64,000 nucleotides of DNA from Microbacteriaceae bacterium (GTDB lineage Bacteria > Actinomycetota > Actinomycetes > Actinomycetales > Microbacteriaceae), in contig JANXTR010000029.1 in NCBI GenBank assembly GCA_025352325.1, positions 1-64,000 on the forward strand. Reading direction: 5' to 3'. This document shows positions 1 through 9,954 of the stretch, piece after piece. The notes under the pieces are model-generated. The model was not told the origin of the DNA. It did not search any database and saw only the letters and a program-made list of their open reading frames with translations. Every line of letters begins with the position of its first letter. The stretch's first letter is position 1. The translations under genes and the position numbers were made by a program.

Positions 1-495
1 TGGACAGACGGAGTCGATGTGGGCTACCGGTGGTACACCGACCCGACGGCGAACGTCAATGGCTATAAGCCGCTTTACCCGTTCGGTTTCGGGCTCTCCT
101 ACACGACGTTTCGGTACTCCGGTCTTCACGTGAAGAACGCGAAGGACGGCGGGCTTGACGTCAGATTTACCGTCGAGAACACGGGCAAGAAAGACGGAGC
201 AGACTCACCTCAGGTGTACATCGGAGCTTCCCCCGATCTTGCCGTCCCGACTAATGACGCCAATGGCATCGTGACTGGCGGATTCCAACAGTCCGCACAG
301 AAGTTGGTGCAGTTCGATCACATCCAACTGGCCGCCGGTCAGTCGAAGACGGAAACCCTCCACGTCGACCGGCAGCAGGTATCCGCCTGGGACACTATCG
401 GTCAGAAGTGGGTAATTGGATCGGGTGACCGAACGATCAGCCTTGGCGCTTCATCCGAAGAACTCGTTTTATCGGTCACCCGAAAAGTACGGTAA
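1..495 (+). CDS. Beta-glucosidase, GH3 family, C-terminal fragment
   Basis: This is the 3' end of a glycoside hydrolase family 3 gene; the frame is open at base 1 and the start lies outside the window. The 164 visible residues hold GYRWYTD followed by LYPFGFGLSYTTF, the hallmark of the hinge into the fibronectin type III-like C-terminal domain of GH3 beta-glucosidases and xylosidases. The rest (beta-strand-rich, ending KVR) is that domain. The catalytic domains are not in view, so the sugar specificity cannot be told. The enzyme would release glucose or xylose from oligosaccharides. Its base composition is less GC-rich than the genes beyond 10 kb. Confidence 0.85.
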   Translation, partial: WTDGVDVGYRWYTDPTANVNGYKPLYPFGFGLSYTTFRYSGLHVKNAKDGGLDVRFTVENTGKKDGADSPQVYIGASPDLAVPTNDANGIVTGGFQQSAQKLVQFDHIQLAAGQSKTETLHVDRQQVSAWDTIGQKWVIGSGDRTISLGASSEELVLSVTRKVR

Positions 496-572
496 TCCGT
501 ATTTGCTTCCACGGTGTGACAACGGGAGTACAAGGGCTCGTATTCGACAACGTCTTACTGATCCCCGCGTAA

Positions 573-800
573 CCCTATGGCTGGGCGGCCTACATAAATG
601 TCGCCCAGCCGGATCATGACCTTGGGGTTGCAAGCCCTCTACAGCTGGCACGCCTGATTGGCGCTGTCCTCGCCGTCATCATCACGAAATGGGCCGAATC
701 CCACCGCTACCTCGGCCTCGGAGCCCCTACCCACTCTCAATCCGCCGGCACCAACCAACCCGAGAAGGCGACCACAAACTTCCAAACCCTCAGCGCCTAA
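573..800 (+). pseudogene. Possible membrane-protein gene remnant
   Basis: Bases 496-1000 hold no convincing gene. Inside this stretch, one frame stays open for 75 codons between stops at 570 and 798 and encodes a plausible transmembrane stretch (ARLIGAVLAVIITKW) followed by a polar tail. It has no ATG, GTG or TTG start in frame. It may be the 3' end of a decayed gene, or chance. Nothing else recognisable was seen between the GH3 stop and the terminator at 1000. Confidence 0.2.
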
Positions 801-999
801 CCAACCGAAGGATCACACCGACTCAGACCCAGCACTCACCGGGACGTCACCTAGCTTTGAGATTCTCGGGGCAGTCTCGACACCGCGGCTGCCCGTTTTC
901 GCGCCGTAAACCCTGCGGCACCCGGAAAAATTCGCGCCGGTTGACACGGTTTGACTTAAGACGTGACGTCAAAGAGTGATCGATAACCAACAGGAGCGA

Positions 1000-1030
1000 A
1001 AAACCCCCGCAATCTCAATGATCACGGGGG
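1000..1030 (-). terminator. Rho-independent terminator of tRNA-Ala
   Basis: Read on the minus strand just past the tRNA, CCCCCG and CGGGGG form a 6-bp GC stem around a 15-base loop, followed directly by TTTTTCG. It lies about 10 bases beyond the mature 3' end of the tRNA. Confidence 0.75.
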
Positions 1031-1038
1031 CTACTCTG

Positions 1039-1112
1039 TGGATCCAAGGGGATTCGAACCCCTGACCCCCTGCATGCCATGCAGGTGCGCTACCGGGCTG
1101 CGCCATGGACCC
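1039..1112 (-). tRNA. tRNA-Ala (anticodon GGC)
   Basis: The minus strand folds into a 74-base cloverleaf. The acceptor arms GGGTCCA/TGGATCC pair with one G-T wobble, the anticodon stem is CCTGC/GCAGG, and the loop ATGGCAT carries anticodon GGC. The T-arm has the standard GGTTCGAATCC form. The discriminator is A and CCA is not encoded. It decodes GCC and GCU alanine codons. Confidence 0.93.
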
Positions 1113-1181
1113 ATGCTGACTCTTCTCGAATGTCCGGGAAGGCAACTGTGTCAGATTACTACAGATTCGAGAGCTCCGTCG

Positions 1182-2165
1182 TCAGCCTTCCATTGAAAAC
1201 GGTCCCGGGGCGAGGCGGCAGCGGAGGGCGAGCATGGCGCCGATGGCGGCCCGCAGCTCCTGCAGGTGGTGCTTCGCGAGAAACGGCTGGCTGAACTCCC
1301 CGAGGTCTCCCGCTGTCGCGCTCGTTCCCACGGTCTCGACGGCCAGCCCGTGATCGAGCCCCAGGATGCTCACCGCCACAGCCGACTGGTACGGCACGTA
1401 GATCGGCGCCGTCACCTGCAGCACGGACCGTTCGGCTGAAGTGCGGCGCTCTCCGGCCCAAAATCGATAGGTATCAGCAGAATTCGCACGACGATGAAAT
1501 GGATCCGATGAGGGCGCCGCCAGCACGCTCACCCGTGGCAGTTTCTCCGGATACCAACTGAGCTGTCGCCACGATGATTGTGGCGTGTCACCCGCCCCGT
1601 CGAAGACTTCTGGTTCACCGAGTGGGCCGAATGCCTGTTCCAGGCCAAACAGCATCGCGCCGAATTCATCGTCGGCGAACACTCCGAGCGCCTGGGCGAG
1701 GCTCGCCTCCTCCTCCGAGAAGGGCCGGAAGCCACCGAGGAACAGGATGTGGTTGCACTCGAGTCCCCCCTCCAGCAGTTCGGCCACAAACCGTGGTTTC
1801 ACGATGCCGGCACGGACCATCCCACCGGTCATCATCACCGTGTCGTAGCGGCCCCCGGTGGGCGTCTCCCGGCCCGCCAGCCCGAGATCGTTGGCCCGCT
1901 CAAACACGGTATCGATTTGGGTTGATGACAGGTCCACTCGAGTGATCGAATCACGCTCCCCGCCCTGGCGAAAATCCCAGCGGGCGGCGGCGAAACTATC
2001 CAGCCACTTCAGCCGATCTTCGCCATCCTGCCCGGACAACGACTGACCGAAGACGGCAACCACGGCCGCTAGGGCAGACGACCCTGACCAGGCATCGATC
2101 ATCTCGAGCGCCCGCCGGGCATCTCCCCGCAACGCGGTCCAGGATGGCAGCGCGAGGGCGGACAT
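1182..2165 (-). CDS. Conserved hypothetical protein
   Basis: A 327-residue soluble protein with no signal peptide or membrane segment that I do not recognise. It is rich in acidic and aromatic residues and holds glycine-rich turns (MMTGGMVRAG near residue 117, FLGGFRPF near 145) that suggest an alpha/beta fold. It starts 18 bases after the rsfS stop on the same strand and ends just upstream of tRNA-Ala, so it probably closes the nadD-rsfS transcription unit. No Shine-Dalgarno sequence is evident before the ATG. The function is unknown and no family is assigned. Confidence 0.7.
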   Translation of the reverse strand: MSALALPSWTALRGDARRALEMIDAWSGSSALAAVVAVFGQSLSGQDGEDRLKWLDSFAAARWDFRQGGERDSITRVDLSSTQIDTVFERANDLGLAGRETPTGGRYDTVMMTGGMVRAGIVKPRFVAELLEGGLECNHILFLGGFRPFSEEEASLAQALGVFADDEFGAMLFGLEQAFGPLGEPEVFDGAGDTPQSSWRQLSWYPEKLPRVSVLAAPSSDPFHRRANSADTYRFWAGERRTSAERSVLQVTAPIYVPYQSAVAVSILGLDHGLAVETVGTSATAGDLGEFSQPFLAKHHLQELRAAIGAMLALRCRLAPGPFSMEG

Positions 2166-2183
2166 CCCAATATCAAACTGTGG

Positions 2184-2561
2184 CTATTCGGCGGACTCGC
2201 GCACCGGAAGATCGATCGGGACTACCGGACAGTCCTTCCAGAGGCGCTCGAGCGAGTAATACATACGGTCTTCCTCGTGGAAGACGTGCACGACGAGGTC
2301 TCCGAAGTCGAGAAGGATCCATCGACCTTCGGCGCGTCCTTCGCGGCGGAGCGGCTTCGAACCGTGCTCGATCAGCCTGTCTTCGATCTCACTGGCGATT
2401 GCGACGACGTTCCGCTCGTTGCGTCCGGTGGCGAGAAGGAAGATATCGGTGAGCGGGAGCGGCCCGGAGACATCGAGCGCGACGAGATCCTCGGCTTGCT
2501 TGGAGTCCGCGGCGGCCGCAGCAATCTGGAGGAGTTCGCGGGCATGCTGGGTCGCAGTCAC
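2184..2561 (-). CDS. rsfS: Ribosomal silencing factor RsfS
   Basis: A 125-residue RsfS/Iojap family protein, which binds ribosomal protein uL14 and blocks joining of the 50S and 30S subunits when nutrients run short. The family core is plain: LVALDVSGPLPLTDIFLLAT near residues 27-46, then the GRAEGRWILLDFGDLVVHVF stretch and the YYSLERLWKDCP motif near the C-terminus. Length is normal. It starts with GTG behind an AAAGGAA ribosome site. The position after nadD, separated here by one gene, is the usual one. Confidence 0.95.
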   Translation of the reverse strand: MTATQHARELLQIAAAAADSKQAEDLVALDVSGPLPLTDIFLLATGRNERNVVAIASEIEDRLIEHGSKPLRREGRAEGRWILLDFGDLVVHVFHEEDRMYYSLERLWKDCPVVPIDLPVRESAE

Positions 2562-2606
2562 AGGTTCCTTTGGGGTGGGGATACAAAAAACGAAGAGGTC
2601 ACAGTG

Positions 2607-4532
2607 TTAAAAGATCTTGAAGATGAACCCTGCGACGAGAAGCACGACCACGCCGACGGCCATAACCGCGGCGGAGACGATGAGAATGAGCGGAAGACGA
2701 CTCGCCTTGCGCGGCTTCATCGAGTTGATGACGTCGCCGGAGGCAGTGTTGGTGCTGACGGCACGAATCGCACGCACCGGTGCCGACTCGGGGTCGGAGT
2801 CCTCGCGGTCGTCCGCCTCGAGCAACGCGTCGACATCGGAGTGGTCGTAGCGGGCGGGATGAACTCCGGTCGATCCCATGCTGCTCGGCAGGTTGATCGA
2901 CCCAGTGATGAGGATCTCACCAGTACCGCTGAGCGGACCCATGATATTTTCCCCGGTCGGCATTGACGGAAGAACGAGAGCACTCGTGGTGATCGCGCCG
3001 CTTGTGGCCCCGACATCGCGGGCGAAGCTGTTTTCCTGCACCTGCTCGTCGTCGTCGATGAGCGCCTGGGTGGACCAGTGGCCGATGGGCGGCACGTAAA
3101 CGCCCTCGGCGGCGGCGGCGGCAGGGGTTGAATCCGCGGCGTTGGCTGCGGGAGCGTCTGGTGCGCCGAGGAAGGCATCGAATGTCGTCGGTATGGCATC
3201 GGCGCGTTCCGGTTCGACCGTCGTCTCGATGGGATCACCGCTCGGAAACAGCAGGTCCTCGAAAGCCGATGCCTTTGCGGGGTGCGATTGGAGTTCGGCA
3301 ACGACAACGTCGCGCTCCTCGACCGATTCGAGCGCAAGTACCGGAGTGCTAACGAATTCGATCAGTGACGACTCGACCGGTGCCGATACAGCGGCGGGGG
3401 GTGCCGACACGTCGACGAGCTCGGTGATGTCGGCCTGGGCAGCTTCCGACACCGGTACCGGGCGAGCCGGTGCAGTGGATCTCGGAGCGTCCGGGATTCC
3501 CGTGGGAATCGCGCCGGTGAATGTCGCGCGCACCGGTGGTTCGATGAGCGTTGGCGGCTCGATAGGCTTCGGCGGTTCGCTAAGGATCGGTCGCTCGGTG
3601 ACGGGTTGTGGGCCCGGGTTGGGCGCCTGAGGCGCCTGAGTCTCCTCCTGCACGGCGCGCGATTCCTCGCGCTCAAGGTCCGGATCCACCGTGGCGCGAC
3701 TAGCGCGATCGCGGAAGCGTGGGCGCACGACAACAGGCGCTTCCTCGACCGGCACTTCCTCGACGGGCACTTCCTCGACCGGCACTTCCACGACGGGCAC
3801 TTCTTCGACCGGTGCCTCCTCGACAGGAGCGGCCTGGGGCTGTGCTGGGGCGAATGCTGAGGCCGCTTGCTCGGCTTCGTCATTCTCGCTCGGGGTCGTG
3901 ACGAACCCGCCGATACCGAGTTCACGCATCTGTCGACGGGTGAGAAGCGGTTCGGGCGCAGACGCCTCAGCCGAGGGCGCCTGCGGCGCAACCTCTAGCG
4001 CCGGGGCGGTGATTGGCTGCGGGAGCGAGACGACAACGGGAGGTGCCCAGTTGAGCGGAGGGCCCACCGGACGGAATGCGGATCTGTCGGTCTCCGAGGG
4101 GCTGAAATCGCGGGTGCGGAAGTCTGGCTGGTTTTTCGCAGGCTCGACCGGCTTCGGCACATCCGAGTCTCCAGGACCAGCGGTTATTGCGTCACCACGG
4201 AACGAAGCACCGTCATGGCTCGGCACCTGCGGCCGGGCCTGCGTGATGTAAGCGAGCGCTTCTGGCTCGGTCTCGACTCCGCGCTCATTGCTCGCAGGCT
4301 GCTGAACGCGGCGTCCCCGGCCAGCGGCCCCTTCGGGGCGGTTCTCCGGCGCTTCCTGGCTCGAGGTAACGCGACGTGCCTCAGCTTCCCAGCCTTGGCG
4401 GGCGATGCCAGTGAAAGTGGTGTCTTCTGGCGCGTTCTGTTCAGGGGTCGATGGAACAGCGACATCCTCGTCGCGCTCGGTTTGCCGAACTTGCCGCCGA
4501 CTCACGGGCGGGTCGTCGTGCCATGCTGTCAT
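2607..4532 (-). CDS. Tail-anchored low-complexity membrane protein
   Basis: A 641-residue protein with an Ala/Pro/Glu-rich, probably disordered body and one C-terminal membrane helix ([20 protein letters not shown]) followed by only a few residues, so it is probably tail-anchored with a cytoplasmic body. Short basic motifs SRRQVR near residue 10 and [10 protein letters not shown] near 200 recur. A VEEVP-type pentapeptide is repeated near residues 230-265. The ATG overlaps the nadD stop by four bases (ATGA), which fixes the start and implies translational coupling. Many actinobacteria have a LytR-CpsA-Psr gene at this place, but no such domain is seen here. Function unknown. Confidence 0.75.
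   Translation of the reverse strand: MTAWHDDPPVSRRQVRQTERDEDVAVPSTPEQNAPEDTTFTGIARQGWEAEARRVTSSQEAPENRPEGAAGRGRRVQQPASNERGVETEPEALAYITQARPQVPSHDGASFRGDAITAGPGDSDVPKPVEPAKNQPDFRTRDFSPSETDRSAFRPVGPPLNWAPPVVVSLPQPITAPALEVAPQAPSAEASAPEPLLTRRQMRELGIGGFVTTPSENDEAEQAASAFAPAQPQAAPVEEAPVEEVPVVEVPVEEVPVEEVPVEEAPVVVRPRFRDRASRATVDPDLEREESRAVQEETQAPQAPNPGPQPVTERPILSEPPKPIEPPTLIEPPVRATFTGAIPTGIPDAPRSTAPARPVPVSEAAQADITELVDVSAPPAAVSAPVESSLIEFVSTPVLALESVEERDVVVAELQSHPAKASAFEDLLFPSGDPIETTVEPERADAIPTTFDAFLGAPDAPAANAADSTPAAAAAEGVYVPPIGHWSTQALIDDDEQVQENSFARDVGATSGAITTSALVLPSMPTGENIMGPLSGTGEILITGSINLPSSMGSTGVHPARYDHSDVDALLEADDREDSDPESAPVRAIRAVSTNTASGDVINSMKPRKASRLPLILIVSAAVMAVGVVVLLVAGFIFKIF
3745..3835 (-). repeat. 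15-bp tandem repeat inside a coding region
   Basis: About six imperfect copies of a 15-base unit (CACTTCCTCGACCGG on the plus strand) lie head to tail within the preceding gene and encode the [10 protein letters not shown] pentapeptide repeat. The unit length keeps the frame, so copy number could vary without breaking the gene. Confidence 0.75.
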
Positions 4533-5119
4533 GTCAGACTCCGATACAAGTGGTGTTTGGAGATGTACTGAACGACACCGTCGGGGACCAAGTACCACAC
4601 CGGGTATCCCCGGCTTACCCGGCTGCGACAATCGGTGGAGGAGATTGCGAGCGCGGGCACTTCCAGCAAGCTTACGTCGGACTCGGGTAAACCGGAAATA
4701 GTAAGCGAGTGGCCCGGTCGTGTCACTGCGACGAAGTGAGCGAGTGACCACAGCTCGGCCACGTCTTTCCAGTCGAGAATCTGTGTGATTGCATCCGCAC
4801 CGGAGATGAAATAGAGCTCAGCATCCGGCCTCTCCGCGTGCAGGTCGCGCAGCGTGTCGATCGTGTAGGTGGGTCCCTGGCGGTCGATGTCCACCCGGCT
4901 CACCGTGAAATTAGGATTGGCCGCGGTCGCAATCACGGTCATCAGGTAGCGATTCTCTTGTGAAGCAGCTGCTGTCTTTTGATAGGGGATACCCGTTGGC
5001 ACGAACACCACCTCGTCGAGTCCGAATGATTGCGCGACCTCGCTCGCCGCAACGAGGTGCCCGTGGTGAATGGGGTCGAATGTGCCCCCCATCACCCCGA
5101 TTTTCGGGCGCCTTGCCAC
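4529..5119 (-). CDS. nadD: Nicotinate-nucleotide adenylyltransferase
   Basis: NadD transfers AMP from ATP to nicotinate mononucleotide, giving deamido-NAD for the NAD synthetase. [20 protein letters not shown] at the N-terminus is the nucleotidyltransferase T/HxGH motif, and [13 protein letters not shown] near the C-terminus is the second ATP-binding motif (ISST.xR). From the GTG at 5119 the protein is 196 residues, a normal NadD length. GTG codons at 5128 and 5134 are alternatives and the ribosome site is weak. It overlaps the next gene by ATGA. nadE, the following step of NAD synthesis, is at 48.2 kb. Confidence 0.92.
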   Translation of the reverse strand: MARRPKIGVMGGTFDPIHHGHLVAASEVAQSFGLDEVVFVPTGIPYQKTAAASQENRYLMTVIATAANPNFTVSRVDIDRQGPTYTIDTLRDLHAERPDAELYFISGADAITQILDWKDVAELWSLAHFVAVTRPGHSLTISGLPESDVSLLEVPALAISSTDCRSRVSRGYPVWYLVPDGVVQYISKHHLYRSLT

Positions 5120-5144
5120 GCTTTCCACCCTCACGTCGTCGGCG

Positions 5145-5345
5145 CTAGTGATTGGTCGCGTGCCCACTTGCCGACGAGCCGCCGGTCTTCTGGCTGTGAC
5201 GGTTGGCAACATCGCGGAAGCTCCAGACGACGAAACCGAGGGCGACGAAGACGACAGCTGCGATGATCGGGAAGACCCAGGACGGGAAGAACAGGGCGAT
5301 CTTCGCCCCTTCAGCCGCCAGAACAATTGTGCTTAGCACTGACAT
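5145..5345 (-). CDS. Small membrane protein
   Basis: A 66-residue protein with two likely membrane helices (residues about 3-20 and 22-45) and a Ser/Gly/His tail. It sits 25 bases before the nadD start on the same strand and follows proA, which suggests it is co-transcribed. The ATG at 5345 has GGTGG directly against it; the GTG at 5339 would leave a better six-base spacing. Family unknown, though small membrane proteins at this locus are common in related genomes. Confidence 0.65.
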   Translation of the reverse strand: MSVLSTIVLAAEGAKIALFFPSWVFPIIAAVVFVALGFVVWSFRDVANRHSQKTGGSSASGHATNH

Positions 5346-5403
5346 CCACCAATCATGTTTGTGCGTTATTTCCGCGAACGCCAGCTTACCGGCCCGTAGA
5401 TGC

Positions 5404-6669
5404 CTATTCCCTGACCTGGCCCGCGCCACGCACCATCCATTTGGTGCTTGTGAGTTCGCTGAGCCCCATCGGGCCACGCGCGTGCAGCTTCTGGGTGGAG
5501 ATCCCCACCTCTGCACCGAAGCCGAACTCTCCGCCATCGGTGAATCTCGTCGATGAATTCACCATGACTACGGCCGAGTCCACCTCGGCGAGAAAACGTT
5601 CGGTGTTGGCGAGGTCATTGGTGATGATCGACTCAGTATGGTGCGTCGAGTAGCGACGGATGTGACCGATCGCCTCGTCGAGCGAGCCGACGATTTTAAC
5701 CGCGAGGTCGAGCGACATATATTCGGTTCGCCAGTCCTCCTCGGTCGCCGCGACCGCATCCGCGAAGATCGCGCGCGTGCGCTCATCCGCATGGATAGTG
5801 ACTCCGGATGCCCGGAGTGCACCGAGCACGGAGGGTAACAGCCGTTCCGCCGCGGCCTCGTGCACGAGCAGCGTTTCCAGGGCGTTGCACACGCTCGGGC
5901 GCTGCACCTTGGAGTTGTGCACGATGTCGATCGCCCACGCCTCATCCGCCGACTCGTCGAGGAACACGTGCACGATACCGGCGCCGGTCTCGATCACGGG
6001 GACCGTCGACTCCGCAACGACAGTGCTGATGAGGTCTGCGCTGCCCCGCGGAATGAGCACATCCACCTGTCCGCGCGCCTGCATGAGCTGCCGCGCACCG
6101 TCACGACCGAATTCGTCGATCGTTTGGACGGCATCGGCCGGCAGTCCGACGCTTGAAAGCGCATCCCGGATGACCGCAACGAGCGCCCGATTCGTGTTTT
6201 CGGCGGCACTCCCTCCGCGTAATACGACCGCGTTGCCGCTCTTGAGTGCAAGACTCGCGAGGTCGACTGTCACGTTGGGCCGCGCCTCATAGATCACCCC
6301 GACGACGCCGAATGGCACTCGCACCTCGCTGAGTCGAAGGCCGTTGGGTAAGGTCTGGCCACGCACGTTTTGGCCGACCGGGTCGACGAGGGTGGCGACC
6401 AGTCGGACCGCGTCGGCCAGCACACCGAGACGCGTCTCGTCCAGGCGAAGACGGTCTTGCATCCCGGCGCTCAGCCCGTTACCGCGACCGTTGGCGAGGT
6501 CGAGGTCATTGGCTGGAATGATCCGTTGGGCGTGCGCGACGATAGCCACGGCAATCGCGTGCAGTCCGCGGTTCTTGAGAGCCGTGTTCGCGGTGGCGAG
6601 CAGTCGTGATGCCACGCGTGCCGCATCCAGTTTCTCGGTGAGGGAGCGTGCGACGACTGTTTCAGGCAT
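5404..6669 (-). CDS. proA: Glutamate-5-semialdehyde dehydrogenase
   Basis: ProA reduces glutamyl-5-phosphate with NADPH to glutamate-5-semialdehyde, the second step of proline synthesis. The 421 residues match the family from end to end: LRLSEVRVPFGVVGVIYEAR, NAVVLRGGSAA, the catalytic cysteine in QRPSVCNALETLL, and SIITNDLANTERFL with the C-terminal ELTSTKW. The ATG is preceded at exactly six bases by TAAACT, so the mRNA is probably leaderless. proB lies upstream, separated by a small membrane-protein gene. Confidence 0.96.
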   Translation of the reverse strand: MPETVVARSLTEKLDAARVASRLLATANTALKNRGLHAIAVAIVAHAQRIIPANDLDLANGRGNGLSAGMQDRLRLDETRLGVLADAVRLVATLVDPVGQNVRGQTLPNGLRLSEVRVPFGVVGVIYEARPNVTVDLASLALKSGNAVVLRGGSAAENTNRALVAVIRDALSSVGLPADAVQTIDEFGRDGARQLMQARGQVDVLIPRGSADLISTVVAESTVPVIETGAGIVHVFLDESADEAWAIDIVHNSKVQRPSVCNALETLLVHEAAAERLLPSVLGALRASGVTIHADERTRAIFADAVAATEEDWRTEYMSLDLAVKIVGSLDEAIGHIRRYSTHHTESIITNDLANTERFLAEVDSAVVMVNSSTRFTDGGEFGFGAEVGISTQKLHARGPMGLSELTSTKWMVRGAGQVRE

Positions 6670-6675
6670 GACGCA

Positions 6676-6681
6676 AGTTTA
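6676..6681 (-). promoter_or_regulatory. -10 element, leaderless proA
   Basis: TAAACT on the minus strand with six bases (TGCGTC) before the proA ATG. The layout predicts a transcript starting at or next to the start codon. Confidence 0.5.
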
Positions 6682-6821
6682 GTTGCGCACCTATCAGAGC
6701 CTCACAAGTCTCGTTTCGGATGGACTCGCTGGCTACTCGTACGGACAACTACGGATCGAATCGCGTCTCGGAAACAGGCGATGCCGCCGTGACGTCTCCG
6801 TCGCCGATCGGCGCGCGTCCC

Positions 6822-7067
6822 TCACTCCTCGTTCTTGAGGGCGAGTCCAATTGCAAAAAACGTTGCAGCCCAGTGACCAATGAAGATACCCCAACGGTCG
6901 GACTGCGCCTTGTCGTCGGTCTTCTTCAGGCGAGAGACCTGCCAGGTCATCAACGAGAGACCGATCGATACGAAGCCAAGAACGTAGGCATGATTGCTGC
7001 GGAGACCGAGGTTGTGCGCCTCCCTGATCGGATCGTAGGCAACCCGTGCGATTGTCTTTTTGGCCAT
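6822..7067 (-). CDS. Small two-helix membrane protein
   Basis: An 81-residue protein starting MAKKTIARVAYDP behind a good GAAAGGA ribosome site; longer upstream frames lack support. Two hydrophobic segments (near residues 25-42 and 63-77) flank a charged RLKKTDDKAQSD loop. It lies between proB and proA on the same strand and may be carried in their transcript. I do not recognise the family. Confidence 0.7.
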   Translation of the reverse strand: MAKKTIARVAYDPIREAHNLGLRSNHAYVLGFVSIGLSLMTWQVSRLKKTDDKAQSDRWGIFIGHWAATFFAIGLALKNEE

Positions 7068-7201
7068 GGTGGGTCCTTTCAACGATTCAGCGAACGTACT
7101 TGCCTGTATCGTTCCCGCGTATCGGGCCGGAATGCCCCTCATCGATAGAGTTCCCAGCTTGGCAGAGTGGCACACTGCCGTGAGAGGGCGCTCGAGCGGC
7201 G

Positions 7202-7993
7202 TTATACGGTTGCCGCGGCGAAAAAGGTGCCGAGTTCGGCTCCCACGAGGGCAGCAGCCACGTCGCGCGTCGACGCGAGCAGCACCGGTGTTCCCGATGC
7301 CGCCGCAAGCTTCGCTGCAGCCACCTTCGTGCCCGCGCCACCGGTTCCGACCCCCGCCGAACCGATATCGCCGAACTCGACGCCCGCGAGGTCGTCCTCA
7401 AATGGCACGTCCGCAATGCGGCGAGCGCCCGGCTTTTCCGGCGGACGCGTGTAGAGGGAGTCGATATCGGAGAGCAACACGAGCAGGTCGGCCCGCACCA
7501 GCTGGGATACAAGGGCCGCGAGCCGGTCGTTGTCACCGAACCGGATCTCATGGGTCGCCACCGTGTCATTCTCATTGACTATTGGCAGGATACGCAGGTC
7601 GAGCAGGCGCTCCATGGCGCGTTGGGCATTACCGCGATGGGTCGGATTCTCGAGGTCCCCGGCGGTGAGCAGCACCTGCGCGGCGACGATCTGGAAGCGA
7701 TCGAGGCTGTTCTGGTACCGATAGATCAGCACGTTTTGACCGACCGCGGCGGCCGCCTGCTGAGTTGCGAGGTCAGTGGGGCGGGCATCCAGCTTGAGAT
7801 ACGGCATCCCGGTGGCGATGGCTCCCGAAGAGACAAGGATCACCTCGGTGCCTCGCAAATGCGCCGCAGCGAGAGCATCGACGAGCGGCGCGATCTGGCC
7901 GGCGTTCGCCCCACTGATCGAGGAGGAACCGACCTTGACGACGATGCGGTGCGCGGACGGGATGCCGCTGCGCGAGAGAACCGGGCTAGACAT
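7202..7993 (-). CDS. proB: Glutamate 5-kinase
   Basis: ProB phosphorylates glutamate in the first, usually proline-inhibited, step of proline synthesis. This is the short form: 263 residues holding only the amino-acid kinase domain, without the C-terminal PUA domain of the E. coli enzyme. Visible signatures are [12 protein letters not shown] at the N-terminus, VSSGAIATG near residue 55, [11 protein letters not shown] and [12 protein letters not shown] in the middle, and [17 protein letters not shown]. The ATG lies inside the obgE stop region (8-base overlap), which fixes the start and couples it to obgE. Confidence 0.95.
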   Translation of the reverse strand: MSSPVLSRSGIPSAHRIVVKVGSSSISGANAGQIAPLVDALAAAHLRGTEVILVSSGAIATGMPYLKLDARPTDLATQQAAAAVGQNVLIYRYQNSLDRFQIVAAQVLLTAGDLENPTHRGNAQRAMERLLDLRILPIVNENDTVATHEIRFGDNDRLAALVSQLVRADLLVLLSDIDSLYTRPPEKPGARRIADVPFEDDLAGVEFGDIGSAGVGTGGAGTKVAAAKLAAASGTPVLLASTRDVAAALVGAELGTFFAAATV

Positions 7994-9557
7994 CCGCCGG
8001 ATAATCCTTCGACTCGGCCCCAGCATCCTCGGTTTCGGCGCCGTCCTTGCGTGCGATCGCAAAGCCTTCGTCATCGTTCCACATGCCAGCCTCGCGCTCG
8101 CGGATGAGTTCGGCGCGCGCTTCGGCCTTGCCATCCATGCGGTCGAGGTATTCCTGGCGACGCGTCTTAGAGGTCGGTCGATCGTTCTGCACGAGCCTCG
8201 GGTCGGTGCCGCGCGGGGCGGTCAACAGCTCTGCCGTCGACGTGAGCGTCGGCTCCCAGTCGAACGTGACCGGACCAATCATCACCGTCGAGCCGGCCAC
8301 GGCGCCAGCCTTGAATAGCTCATTCTCGACACCAGACTTCGCGAGGCGGTCGGCAAGGAATCCGATGGCCTCTTCATTGTTGAAGTCGGTCTGGGCGACC
8401 CAGCGCTCAGGCTTACCGCCAACAACGCGGTAGATATTGCCTCCGGAACCGCCCTCCACCTTGACGGTGAAGCCGGCGTCGCCGGTGGCACGGGGGCGCA
8501 GGACGATCCGCTGCTTCACCGGGACCGCTGCCTTCTTGGCGCGTTCCGCATCCACCAGCTCTCCCAGGGCGAAGGAGAGTTCGCGCAGCCCCTCACGACT
8601 CACAGCAGAGATCTCGAAGACACGGTATCCGCGAGCCTCGAGTTCGGGGCGCACGAGGTCGGCGAGTTCGCGGCCCTCTGGAACATCGACTTTGTTCAGT
8701 GAAATGAGCTGGGGGCGGTCGAGGAGCGGAAGCTGACCCTCTGGCACCGGATAGGCGGCAAGCTCACCGAGAATCACGTCAAGGTCGCTGATCGGGTCTC
8801 GGCCGGGCTCGAGAGTGGCGCAGTCGAGCACGTGGAGCAATGCGGAGCAGCGCTCGACATGGCGCAGGAACTCCAGTCCGAGGCCCTTGCCTTCGCTCGC
8901 GCCCTCGATGAGGCCGGGCACGTCGGCAACGGTATAGCGGGAGTCGCCAGACTCCACGACACCGAGGTTCGGATGCAGCGTGGTGAACGGGTAGTCCGCA
9001 ATCTTCGGCTTGGCCGCAGAGATCGCAGCGACGAGGCTGGACTTGCCTGCCGAGGGAAACCCGACCAGCGCGACATCCGCCACCACCTTGAGCTCAAGGA
9101 AGACATCGCCCTCCCAACCGGGGATGCCGAGAAGGGCGAAACCCGGAGCCTTGCGCTTGGTGGACGCGAGCGCGGCATTGCCGAGCCCACCCTGCCCACC
9201 AGGAGCCACGACGTAGCGCATTCCCGGCTCGGTGAAGTCGATGAGCTCGTTGCCCTCGGCATCCTTGACGACGGTTCCGAGCGGAACCGCGAGTTCGATC
9301 TCCGCGCCGTCGGATCCGCTGCGGTTGTCTCCCATGCCCTGGCCGCCCTTTTCGGACTTGCGGTGGGGGGCGCGGTGGAAGCCGAGCAGCGTCGTGACAC
9401 CCATCTCGCTCACCAGCACGATATCGCCACCATCACCACCGTTACCCCCATCGGGTCCGGCAAGTGGCTTGAATTTCTCCCGCTTCACCGAAACGCAGCC
9501 GTCGCCACCGTCACCGGCACTGAGGTGGAGTGTTACCTGGTCAACGAAGGTAGCCAC
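7986..9557 (-). CDS. obgE: GTPase ObgE/CgtA
   Basis: A conserved P-loop GTPase that binds the 50S subunit and links ribosome assembly to growth and stress. Residues 1-158 form the glycine-rich Obg fold ([25 protein letters not shown]). The G domain follows with Walker [10 protein letters not shown] at 166-174, the switch motif [10 protein letters not shown] and the guanine-specific NKVD. A C-terminal OCT domain and a charged tail, typical of actinobacteria, make up the 523 residues. GTG start behind GAAGGG. It follows rplU-rpmA in the classic order and overlaps proB. Confidence 0.97.
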   Translation of the reverse strand: MATFVDQVTLHLSAGDGGDGCVSVKREKFKPLAGPDGGNGGDGGDIVLVSEMGVTTLLGFHRAPHRKSEKGGQGMGDNRSGSDGAEIELAVPLGTVVKDAEGNELIDFTEPGMRYVVAPGGQGGLGNAALASTKRKAPGFALLGIPGWEGDVFLELKVVADVALVGFPSAGKSSLVAAISAAKPKIADYPFTTLHPNLGVVESGDSRYTVADVPGLIEGASEGKGLGLEFLRHVERCSALLHVLDCATLEPGRDPISDLDVILGELAAYPVPEGQLPLLDRPQLISLNKVDVPEGRELADLVRPELEARGYRVFEISAVSREGLRELSFALGELVDAERAKKAAVPVKQRIVLRPRATGDAGFTVKVEGGSGGNIYRVVGGKPERWVAQTDFNNEEAIGFLADRLAKSGVENELFKAGAVAGSTVMIGPVTFDWEPTLTSTAELLTAPRGTDPRLVQNDRPTSKTRRQEYLDRMDGKAEARAELIREREAGMWNDDEGFAIARKDGAETEDAGAESKDYPADV

Positions 9558-9687
9558 AACGCATCCCTTCGTGAGGTGAATTACCGCTTAAAAAGTAAGA
9601 GCGAGCCGAAGCCCGCTCGAACCATGAGAAGAGCCGACCGTCGAATGAGCCGATGGTCGAATCGGTCGCTCCGCGACCGTATCGAAA

Positions 9688-9942
9688 CTAGGCCGCGACC
9701 ACGATGTTGATGACCTTGCGACCACCTTTTGCACCGAACTCGACCGCACCAGCAGCGAGAGCGAACAGGGTGTCATCGCCGCCACGACCGACGTTGACGC
9801 CGGGGTGGAAATGCGTGCCACGCTGGCGGACGATGATCTCGCCAGCGCTGACTACCTGGCCGCCGAAGCGCTTGACGCCGAGGTACTGCGCGTTGGAGTC
9901 GCGACCATTACGGGTGGACGATGCGCCCTTTTTGTGTGCCAT
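9688..9942 (-). CDS. rpmA: 50S ribosomal protein bL27
   Basis: An 84-residue bL27, which reaches toward the peptidyl transferase centre with its N-terminal tail. [19 protein letters not shown] and [11 protein letters not shown] are family signatures, and the protein has no cleavable N-terminal extension of the Firmicutes type. It starts 12 bases after rplU and is co-transcribed with it. Confidence 0.97.
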   Translation of the reverse strand: MAHKKGASSTRNGRDSNAQYLGVKRFGGQVVSAGEIIVRQRGTHFHPGVNVGRGGDDTLFALAAGAVEFGAKGGRKVINIVVAA

Positions 9943-9954
9943 GTCTCTGGACCC

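Noticed and set aside
3745-3835. 15-bp tandem repeat as a CRISPR or minisatellite locus
   Set aside because: Coding repeat for VEEVP pentapeptides, with no spacers.
5404-9557. Plus-strand frames opposite proA, proB and obgE
   Set aside because: Low-complexity antisense readings of well-conserved genes.
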